Assembly: GCA_964435305.1 (NCBI GenBank)
Contig: CAYSZH010000060.1
Span: 1-24,758, forward strand
Direction of reading: 5' to 3'
Length of the DNA: 24,758 bases
From: Granulosicoccus sp964435305
GTDB lineage: Bacteria; Pseudomonadota; Gammaproteobacteria; Granulosicoccales; Granulosicoccaceae
The notes beneath the pieces are model-generated. The model made no database searches, had not been told where the DNA came from, and saw nothing but the letters and a program-made list of their open reading frames with translations. Numbering within the stretch: position 1 is the stretch's first letter; every line of letters begins with the position of its first letter. Below are positions 15,531-22,652 of this stretch, in pieces. The translations under genes and the position numbers were made by a program.

Positions 15531-16019
15531 CTATACGCCGATGCGGCTGAGTGCCAGCTTGCCACTCAACACCAATTCATGCTGCTCTAAAAACTCCCGA
15601 GCATCCTCTGCGTCTTTTTCAAACCAGCGTTGAGCACTGCCCAGGCGAAAGCTGTACCCCCATTCATCCATATCACGAAGCATACGCAGCCGTCCCATAC
15701 CTTCAATGCAATCGGCCAGTTCAATTTGTAAATAGCAAACGGCGTTTTCTTCCATCATTGTGCCACCGGCGTTGGTGTGCAATACCTCACGTCTGGACTC
15801 ACTCATCAGCAACCAGTGACATGCTTCGTGCATTGCAGAATGAACGGGTGTATCGGCTCGGACAAATAAAGTGTTCTGGATCAACCCAGCTTCGGAGTCA
15901 CCCCAATGACTACCCGGAATATCACTATCAGCATCAACCATTACGACGCTCAGGCCAAATGGTGACAACAACGTGCTTACTCGCGGTAGACCAAGCTCGA
16001 CGACAGTGAGCACGCTCAT
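15531..16019 (-). CDS. Uncharacterised HExxHW putative metalloenzyme coupled to epmA
   Basis: A 162-residue cytoplasmic protein (no signal peptide or membrane segment). It carries a zinc- or iron-binding-type motif HEACHW (His64, Glu65, His68) followed by SESRRE, then TMMEENAVCYLQIELAD, where Glu90 or Glu91 could be a third metal ligand. The C-terminal half is conserved-looking (RDMDEWGYSFRLGSAQRWFEKDAEDAREFL). I recall similar uncharacterised proteins in other proteobacteria but no proven function. Its ATG overlaps the epmA stop (ATGA, 4 bp), so it is the third gene of an efp–epmA operon. The E. coli EF-P hydroxylase EpmC has a comparable HEISHW…RRE segment, but the rest does not obviously align. 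A metallopeptidase or a metal-dependent hydroxylase are both possible; function is unassigned. Confidence 0.8.
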   Translation of the reverse strand: MSVLTVVELGLPRVSTLLSPFGLSVVMVDADSDIPGSHWGDSEAGLIQNTLFVRADTPVHSAMHEACHWLLMSESRREVLHTNAGGTMMEENAVCYLQIELADCIEGMGRLRMLRDMDEWGYSFRLGSAQRWFEKDAEDAREFLEQHELVLSGKLALSRIGV

Positions 16020-17068
16020 GCTCGGTCTGTCGGAAACGCAAGTACGTCATGGATATGCTCGTAACACCCCAATAACATCAGTAAGCGCTCAAGCCCCATC
16101 GCGACACCTGCACAGTCCGGCAAACCCTGATTCAAGGCATCAACAAGGTGTTCATCTATCGGCATCATCGATAATCCACGCTGGTTTCGCTCTCGATTAT
16201 CTTGCTCAAAACGCCTGCGCTGCTCTTCAGCATCGGTTAATTCGTGATAACCATTCGCAAGCTCTAAAGAGCCCCAGTACACTTCAAAACGCTCTGCTAC
16301 TGCGACGCCGGCGGGATTTAAACCCACTTTGGCCAGTGCAGCCTGCGAGGCTGGGTAATCAATCACAAAGGTTATTCTGTCTTTTGCAAATGTCGGTATT
16401 ACAAATTCATCCATAAAGAGATCAAGTGATGCATTAATGTCATCCCCTATTGCAACCGGGTAACTCCGGCTGTGAGCTGCAAAGTGTTCCTTTATCGCAA
16501 TGAGCAAGCGTTCATTATTTAGTTCATCCTTGTTCATAGGATTAACTGCAGCCGACTCATTGCCACCATTGGCGTCTTTAAAGCCTGCATGGCTAGACAT
16601 AGACGCCAGCGCCAATGCCTGCCGCACCGTATCCACATAGCTGATCGTATTCGGCGAATGCCAAGGTCGTTCGAAACGAGTGAAAAGCTGCTCAAGCAAG
16701 GCTTGCATGTCTTGCATTAGCTGATGATGGGTAAAGCCAACGCGATACCATTCCAGTAGCGAAAACTCTGCGTTATGAAAGCGCCCCTGCTCTCCTGCGC
16801 GAAACACACCGGCTATCTGGAATATATCCACCCCATAAGCCGCCAACAAGCGCTTCATAGGGAATTCGGGCGAGGTGTGCAGAAATCCGTTACCCGCACT
16901 CACACTGTCTATATGAACATCGGTAGCAGCCGCAGCAGAAAGCGCAGGCGTCACCACTTCAAGCACGTTCTGGGCAAGCATATAGCCACGAATTTCGTTA
17001 CGTAGTGTGGCTTGTTGGTGCAAGGCATTTTGTGTTGCAGTTGGGTGCCAGCCAGACATAACGTTCAC
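16016..17068 (-). CDS. epmA: EF-P–lysine lysyltransferase EpmA (GenX)
   Basis: A 350-residue paralogue of class II lysyl-tRNA synthetase that lacks the N-terminal anticodon-binding domain. It adds (R)-beta-lysine to Lys34 of EF-P. The class II motif 2 region reads VFRAGEQGRFHNAEFSLLEWYR (about 88–109), and motif 3 reads GVAMGLERLLML (321–332). FEVYWGSLELANGYHELTDAEEQRRRFEQDN is the typical EpmA block. The protein is about 25 residues longer than in E. coli, mainly from a middle segment around 150–200. Two closely spaced ATGs (17068, 17059) could start it. It lies 35 bp after efp and overlaps the HExxHW gene. The aminomutase EpmB, needed to make beta-lysine, is not in the window. Confidence 0.94.
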   Translation of the reverse strand: MNVMSGWHPTATQNALHQQATLRNEIRGYMLAQNVLEVVTPALSAAAATDVHIDSVSAGNGFLHTSPEFPMKRLLAAYGVDIFQIAGVFRAGEQGRFHNAEFSLLEWYRVGFTHHQLMQDMQALLEQLFTRFERPWHSPNTISYVDTVRQALALASMSSHAGFKDANGGNESAAVNPMNKDELNNERLLIAIKEHFAAHSRSYPVAIGDDINASLDLFMDEFVIPTFAKDRITFVIDYPASQAALAKVGLNPAGVAVAERFEVYWGSLELANGYHELTDAEEQRRRFEQDNRERNQRGLSMMPIDEHLVDALNQGLPDCAGVAMGLERLLMLLGCYEHIHDVLAFPTDRA

Positions 17069-17103
17069 TGCCAGATTTGGCGTATTAAAAAAGTGCCAAA
17101 AAC

Positions 17104-17670
17104 CTACTTCACACGAGAAACGTATTCGCCTGTGCGCGTATCAATCTTAATAAGCTCACCCTCTTCAATGAACAAGGGCACCTTCACTACTGCACCCGTT
17201 TCCATATAGGCAGGCTTGGTGCCTCCGGTGGCGGTATCACCACGCACACCCGGATCAGTTTCTTTGATGGGCATTTCTACAAAATTAGGCGGGCTAACAG
17301 CCAGGGGCTGCCCATTAAACAGTGTTACCTCACACATGGCTTCTTCCTTCAACCATAAATGTGTATCACCGATGGCATTTTTGTCGGCTGCCAGTTGCTC
17401 GTAAGATTTCGGGTCCATAAAATGCCACAACTCCCCATCGGAATAGAGGTATTGCATTTCGGTGTCCATGACATCAGCACCCTCGACCGATTCGCCCGAT
17501 TTGAAGGTACGTTCCACTACACGCCCAGTCTTCAGATTACGCACTTTTGTACGGGTGAAGGCCTGGCCCTTACCTGGCTTCACAAACTCGTTTTCCACGA
17601 TGCTGTGCGGGTCGCCGTCGAGCATGATCTTGAGCCCGCCCTTGAATTCGTTGGTACTGTAATTTGCCAT
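17104..17670 (-). CDS. efp: Translation elongation factor P
   Basis: A 188-residue translation factor that rescues ribosomes stalled at polyproline stretches. It shows the three beta-barrel domains of EF-P. The modification loop FVKPGKGQAF places Lys34 exactly at the beta-lysylation position. Domain 3 includes PLFIEEGELIKIDTRTGEYVSRVK at the C-terminus. An AGGG lies just before the ATG and a good -10 box lies upstream (17710–17715). Finding epmA directly downstream makes Lys34 modification by beta-lysine very likely. The operon runs efp, epmA, HExxHW protein. Confidence 0.97.
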   Translation of the reverse strand: MANYSTNEFKGGLKIMLDGDPHSIVENEFVKPGKGQAFTRTKVRNLKTGRVVERTFKSGESVEGADVMDTEMQYLYSDGELWHFMDPKSYEQLAADKNAIGDTHLWLKEEAMCEVTLFNGQPLAVSPPNFVEMPIKETDPGVRGDTATGGTKPAYMETGAVVKVPLFIEEGELIKIDTRTGEYVSRVK

Positions 17671-17709
17671 ATGCCCTGTGCGCCGATCGCTAAATGTTCG
17701 AATCCCTAC

Positions 17710-17715
17710 ATTATA
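17710..17715 (-). promoter_or_regulatory. -10 box of the efp operon promoter
   Basis: Reading leftward the bases are a perfect TATAAT. It is preceded by GGC and has no good -35 at 17 bp. The predicted start would leave a leader of about 33 nt before the efp ATG. The divergent gene begins at 17872. Confidence 0.5.
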
Positions 17716-17871
17716 GCCTGCGTCTAAGCCTCCGCGGCGCTCAGGCAGCGGATAATCTGTGCAAATTGTTCTGCAAACTGGGTAGGGCTGGCTACACTTT
17801 AGAGTGTTCGTAAAAGAGTGCGATATTACTCAACTATTTGATTTAACAACGCTAAACCATTTTACAGTACT

Positions 17872-18834
17872 GTGATTCCCAAGCCGCCAAAGCTACATTG
17901 CCTGATTTACGCCACCTCCGCTGAACAGCACAGCCTATTAATGGAGTGGCTGTCGGTTAGCAAGCGCATAGCGAGTATTGAGTGTGCACACAATGAACAA
18001 GCGCTGCGCAAACAATTGGCGATAACACAGCGCCAGCTAGTCATCTATATCGCCGAACATCGCAATCAGATTTTGCCCGCCTACTTGTTACGTTATCCCG
18101 ATACACGCGTGCTTGTGCTAACACCCAAACGTAAATTAGGTGGTTTTATCCAGTGGCTGCAACAGGGTGCAACCGATATTGTTAGCCTGCAAAAGCCTGT
18201 GATGGTTCAACATGCACTCAGCAGGTTAATAGACGAATGCGTGCAAAACATAAAACTTAATCAACTCATCGAACGGAATCGCGAACTTGAGGCCATACTG
18301 GCTGCACAATCCACTTTCACGATTGACCTGCAAGCAGGCGACAAAAGCAACGCTAAAAAAGTAAATACGAAATCGCAAATAAATCTTCCGGTACTGGATA
18401 CAGATTCAGCAACTGGCTTGCCGGCGCGAAGCACAGTATTAAAAAACTTCGAGCAACTTTTAAAAAATGGCGAAAAACAGGCTCGGTATACGGCAATGTT
18501 AGTGCGGGTATTTACGGCTGAGAATTCAAAAAGCGTCGAAACACGTAGCGACAAATCACGACAAGATTTATCGTTATATCGAGCCGCTAATTTACTTCAG
18601 TACAAGGTAAAAGGCGGTTCACTTATAGGACGCATTGACGATAACGCGCTGTTGCTAATTCAAGCGGCTGATGCGGCTACCGGATCACGCGAAGTCGCAA
18701 ACAAAGTTCGACAGTCGCTCGGATCCCTTGGCGGCTTGATCGAATCGGCCCGCGATGTCCGGATCAACACACTTAATCTGTCTAGCTCGGTTATGAGTGC
18801 GAATGAAGTGGTTGAGCGCCTAGAAGCCCGATAG
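17872..18834 (+). CDS. Degenerate receiver plus degenerate GGDEF-like protein
   Basis: A 320-residue cytoplasmic protein starting at GTG 17872; the first in-frame ATG lies inside the first domain. Residues 5–122 follow a receiver-like beta/alpha pattern (LVIYIAEHR, RVLVLTPKRK, QGATDIVSLQKPV). The phospho-acceptor Asp is replaced (AEH around 61–63), while Lys108-Pro109 is kept. A helix (122–146) leads to a linker. Residues 176–320 resemble a GGDEF domain: the entry motif DTDSATGLPARS matches DxLTGLxNR, but the metal/GTP half-sites are lost, and the signature reads RIDDNALLLI where RYGGDEF would stand. It probably neither accepts phosphate nor makes c-di-GMP, and may bind a partner or ligand. 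It converges on the Amt-kinase gene with a 58-bp gap and diverges from efp. Confidence 0.65.
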   Translation: MIPKPPKLHCLIYATSAEQHSLLMEWLSVSKRIASIECAHNEQALRKQLAITQRQLVIYIAEHRNQILPAYLLRYPDTRVLVLTPKRKLGGFIQWLQQGATDIVSLQKPVMVQHALSRLIDECVQNIKLNQLIERNRELEAILAAQSTFTIDLQAGDKSNAKKVNTKSQINLPVLDTDSATGLPARSTVLKNFEQLLKNGEKQARYTAMLVRVFTAENSKSVETRSDKSRQDLSLYRAANLLQYKVKGGSLIGRIDDNALLLIQAADAATGSREVANKVRQSLGSLGGLIESARDVRINTLNLSSSVMSANEVVERLEAR

Positions 18835-18892
18835 AACTGACAACGCATGCTCCCGCCTGAAACTGGTGAATCTAGCGCTCCGTATTGATGCC

Positions 18893-21800
18893 TTATGTCC
18901 CGGTAGCCTTTAAATCCCCAATACCCGACGAGTTATCCGGGGTAGCAACATATTCAGATAGCACGTTGAATAACGTGGTGATATCCAACGGTTTTGTGAC
19001 GTAGTTATTCATGCCCGCCGCCAGGCATTGTTCTTTATCACCTTTAAGTGCATTAGCTGTGAGCGCAACAACGGGTAATAGCTGCTCGGCAGGGGTGTTG
19101 GAGTGCGATTCTTTTTCTCGCAGTCTCTTTGTAGCCTCGAAGCCATCAAGCACGGGCATTTGGCAATCCATCAGTATCAGGTCTATACCGGGAGTTTCAA
19201 GTCTATCTAGCGCCTCTTGACCATTATTGACGACTTCCACGTTATAACCGGCCTGCTTAAGTATCTTTGAAGCGACCAATTGATTGACCGGATTGTCCTC
19301 TGCTATCAATATAGTGACGCTTTCTGTTGCGCTGCCAAAAGAGGATTGGACGGCCGATGCCACCTTAGACACTGAGGCTTTCTCGTCAGTAAGCGCTGGC
19401 TTATTGAGTTGACTTTTCGGGAGCAATTTTTCAGCAAGCACATTAACTATCGCATCAAATAAACGCGATGCCCGCACCGGTTTTACCAACATGGAATCAT
19501 AACTGGCCATACCCGGATCTGAGATATTAACCTGATCTATCGATGTCAGCATAATAAGATTAACCGCCTCATATCCCGATAATGCTCTAACTTTCGAAGC
19601 CAACTCTATTCCGTCCATTTCTGGCATGTGATAGTCCAGCAAGCATAATTCGTATGGCTGACCTTCCTTTTCGGAAGCAACCATCATGTCCAAGGCCTGA
19701 TTGCCGCTTTCGGCACATTCCACCACCACCCCAAATGGCGAGAGCAACTCACGCATTAAACGACGGTTCACCGGATGATCATCAACGACTAACGTTCTTG
19801 TACCCTTAACCGATGCCGGCAATTGATCACCTGTAGATTCATGCCCCTCAGCCAGTGGCAAAACCAGCGTCACAACAAAAGAGGATCCTTTTCCAAGAGT
19901 ACTCTCAACCTTGATACTACCCTTCATCAATTCGATCAGTTGTCGACTGATGGTCAAACCAAGCCCGGTGCCACCGTATTTTCTTGTGGTAGAGGAATCA
20001 GCTTGTGTAAAAGAACGAAAGAGCTTACTGACATTCTCCTCGCTTATTCCACAACCCGTATCTTCAATGGTAATTTGAAACTGAGCGAATCGATCTGACT
20101 TCTTATTGCAAACGGCGGTCAATGAAATATGCCCTTTTTCGGTAAATTTAACCGCGTTACCGAGTAGATTAATCAGTACTTGACGCAGTCTTTCGGAATC
20201 ACCTACCACCCAGGATGGCATTGATGGCTGAATATTGCCGATGAGCTCAATTTTCTTACTGGAGGTTTGCGATGCAAATATATCAACCACGTCAGACAGA
20301 GTATCACTGAGTTTGAACGTTGTAGAATCAAGCTCTAACTTACCCGCTTCGATTTTAGAGAAATCCAGAATATCGTTGATCACGCTCAACAAACTTTGAG
20401 CCGAATTTTGTGCAATGTTAATGTATTGCGTTTGATGCTCTTGTAATTCCGAACGCGCCAGTAGTTCCAACATCCCAGTGACACCATTAAGCGGTGTTCT
20501 GATCTCATGGCTCATATTCGCCAGAAACTGGCTCTTGGCTTTGTTGGCAGCTTCCGCGCTGTTACGTTCAATTCTGAGTTTATCGTTCTCTCGTTTATCC
20601 GATTGATCGGCGATGGAGGCAAGGTAACAGGGTGCTTGATCTTTTTGCCCTTGGATATTACGTACGTTCAAGCTCGCATGGCCGAGCTTATTATCCATTT
20701 GTCGATCGAATTCAATACTAAGTTCAAGCACCTGTCCACGCTCATTTAATTGCGCCATCATTCGACTGTGCGCCTTGGAATCAGTATGAGACAGGTTTTC
20801 CATAAACGGACCAAGCTCCGACATAAGCCTGTCTACCGACGTATAACCTAAAATACGCGCGGCTGCCGGGTTAGCGCGCTGCACCGCTCCGTCCATAGCA
20901 AATTGCAGTATGCCCTCTTGCGTGTTCTCAAAGATATATTGAAAATGTGAGGCTTGCTTAAGCTGTTTATAGGCCTCTTCTCGCGTGCCCATTTCAAGCC
21001 GCACACGATCAAGCACTTGGTTGTACTCATTTGCAATCTGGCCAACCTCTGTATGAGGTTCGACTGCCACAGAAGATGAAAAATCACCCTGCACACGTTG
21101 ATGCGCCATGCTTTGCAACAGATCGAAAGTTTCGGTTGTTTCCCCGTGTTCAGACACATTAAGCCCTTGCAGTTCCTCAGCTTCACTGACCCGCACAGGA
21201 ATCACTTTATTGATCAAGGTCAAAACCGCTAAACCACTGCCAAACGCCCAAAGACCAATGACCAGCACACCGATAAGTTGTATGCCCAACTGCGCGATGG
21301 CGCCACGCCCTGCGGGGAACAGGCTGCTATCACCTAGTATTGCAAGCAGTAAGGTACCCGCGATGCCTGCTGCGGCGTGCACAGGAAAGGCACCAATCAC
21401 ATCATCAATTCGGTACTTATTTAATAAATGCGTAAACAGCTGCGCAACCACAGCCGCAATGGACCCAACGATCACTGCATCGATGGCACTGAACAAGTGT
21501 GCGCCTGCGGTGACGCCTACCAAACCTGCAAGCGTACCGTTGAGTGCCGCTTTTATTTCAGGTTTACCGGTTCTAAAAATAAACCACAGCATGAGCGTCA
21601 CACTGCCTGCAGCGGCGGCCAGAGAGGTATTGATAACAATAATCGATAGTGGAAAGTTCAGCCCTACCGCACTACCAGTATTGAAACCAAACCAGCCGAA
21701 CCATAAAAGAATAACGCCCATGGTGGCTAATGGATAACTGCTGCCATTAATTGGCTTAACGTCGTCCTTACTATCTTTGTCTGGAAAACGTCCCAAACGA

Positions 21801-22342
21801 GGCCCAACTATGATCACAGCCGCAAGCGCTAACCATCCTCCAACGCCATGCACCACTGTGCCACCGGCGAAATCAATGAAACCAAGATTAGCAAGCCAAC
21901 CCGTGGAATTTTCCAGATTGGCTCCACCCCATACCCAATGCCCGGCAACAGGGTAAATAAGGCCTGCAACAAACACGCTTAACATAAGGTAGGCGAGGAA
22001 ACTTGTACGCTCGGCAAGAGCACCACCCACAATAGTGGTGGCAGCACCACAAAACATGAGTTGGTAGATAAAAAAAGCACCGTCTCCACTACCGTGTCCA
22101 AACGCAAATTCGGACGTGCCAATAAACCCGCCAAGTGAAGCACCAAACATCAATCCATAGCCCAGTAGCCAAAACACAAGCGCTGCGACGCAGAAGTCTG
22201 AGAGATTTTTGTAGGCCACGTTAATGCTGTTTTTTGAGCGCACCAGGCCCGCTTCAAACAAGCAAAACCCACCCTGCATAATCAAGACAAGAAATGCACA
22301 GAAAAGTAGCCAGGTGGTTTCTAGCGAGGTAAACCCGTCCAT
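18893..22342 (-). CDS. Ammonium transporter–hybrid histidine kinase fusion (Amt–HAMP-like–PAS–HisKA–HATPase–REC–REC)
   Basis: A single 1149-residue frame. Residues 1–390 form a complete Amt channel: Asp157, the twin histidines His165 (GGTVVHGVGG) and His322 (FPVHAAAG), GALAERTSF and WFGWFGFNTGSAVG. Residues 405–455 are HAMP-like (Glu432-Val-Gly, ANEYNQVLDRV). A PAS domain spans about 462–580. The HisKA motif MSHEIRTPLNG has His612. The ATPase has the N box (INLLGNAVKF, Asn725/Asn729), DTGCG (761–765) and GTGLG (791–795). Receiver 1 has Asp903 and Lys954, receiver 2 has Asp1059 and Lys1117. No Hpt domain follows. All catalytic residues I can check are intact. A similar Amt–kinase architecture is known from Kuenenia stuttgartiensis Ks-Amt5, an ammonium sensor. 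No glnK/PII gene is next to it, and the usual PII-binding tail is replaced by signalling domains. The start codon is clear but its Shine-Dalgarno is weak. Confidence 0.95.
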   Translation of the reverse strand: MDGFTSLETTWLLFCAFLVLIMQGGFCLFEAGLVRSKNSINVAYKNLSDFCVAALVFWLLGYGLMFGASLGGFIGTSEFAFGHGSGDGAFFIYQLMFCGAATTIVGGALAERTSFLAYLMLSVFVAGLIYPVAGHWVWGGANLENSTGWLANLGFIDFAGGTVVHGVGGWLALAAVIIVGPRLGRFPDKDSKDDVKPINGSSYPLATMGVILLWFGWFGFNTGSAVGLNFPLSIIVINTSLAAAAGSVTLMLWFIFRTGKPEIKAALNGTLAGLVGVTAGAHLFSAIDAVIVGSIAAVVAQLFTHLLNKYRIDDVIGAFPVHAAAGIAGTLLLAILGDSSLFPAGRGAIAQLGIQLIGVLVIGLWAFGSGLAVLTLINKVIPVRVSEAEELQGLNVSEHGETTETFDLLQSMAHQRVQGDFSSSVAVEPHTEVGQIANEYNQVLDRVRLEMGTREEAYKQLKQASHFQYIFENTQEGILQFAMDGAVQRANPAAARILGYTSVDRLMSELGPFMENLSHTDSKAHSRMMAQLNERGQVLELSIEFDRQMDNKLGHASLNVRNIQGQKDQAPCYLASIADQSDKRENDKLRIERNSAEAANKAKSQFLANMSHEIRTPLNGVTGMLELLARSELQEHQTQYINIAQNSAQSLLSVINDILDFSKIEAGKLELDSTTFKLSDTLSDVVDIFASQTSSKKIELIGNIQPSMPSWVVGDSERLRQVLINLLGNAVKFTEKGHISLTAVCNKKSDRFAQFQITIEDTGCGISEENVSKLFRSFTQADSSTTRKYGGTGLGLTISRQLIELMKGSIKVESTLGKGSSFVVTLVLPLAEGHESTGDQLPASVKGTRTLVVDDHPVNRRLMRELLSPFGVVVECAESGNQALDMMVASEKEGQPYELCLLDYHMPEMDGIELASKVRALSGYEAVNLIMLTSIDQVNISDPGMASYDSMLVKPVRASRLFDAIVNVLAEKLLPKSQLNKPALTDEKASVSKVASAVQSSFGSATESVTILIAEDNPVNQLVASKILKQAGYNVEVVNNGQEALDRLETPGIDLILMDCQMPVLDGFEATKRLREKESHSNTPAEQLLPVVALTANALKGDKEQCLAAGMNNYVTKPLDITTLFNVLSEYVATPDNSSGIGDLKATGT

Positions 22343-22652
22343 ATGGCAGCGCTCTAACAGAATCAGTTCACTAGCGGAAGTTACAAAGTCTGTACCGAAA
22401 GAGCAGTTTCAGCGCTGTCTACACAGGCCAATAATGCGTATTGGGAACTGATTCTCTCTACAATCAGCAATCTGCAAGCGAAACATCCGCTGTCGTCGAG
22501 AAAACCAACGCGCAGCTGAGGCTTATATAAAGCGTAACAAAGCGCGTGTTAGGAAGGAATAAGGGTTCAAATAGGACAAACACTAAGGCGTATTCATAGC
22601 CTGTCAGATCCGGAGCAGGCCCACTGCGCGTTCTGGTTCTCGTGGGGCTGGA
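22343..22652. other. 310-bp intergenic region upstream of the Amt-kinase gene
   Basis: No gene seen on either strand. It must carry the promoter of the Amt-kinase gene (reading left) unless the two signalling genes are co-transcribed. I found no sigma54-type element on that strand and no convincing sigma70 pair. It contains a perfect inverted repeat, CCAATA-ATGCG-TATTGG (22428–22444), about 86 bases before the Amt-kinase start. Confidence 0.5.
22428..22444. promoter_or_regulatory. Inverted repeat upstream of the Amt-kinase gene
   Basis: Perfect 6-bp arms around a 5-base centre, CCAATA-ATGCG-TATTGG. Its place upstream of the start could suit a regulator site; no cognate factor is known, and chance occurrence cannot be excluded. 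Confidence 0.25.

Noticed and set aside
21108..21737. 209-codon open frame on the + strand.
   Set aside because: It lies entirely opposite the Amt domain of the fusion gene, and its low-complexity composition fits an antisense shadow.
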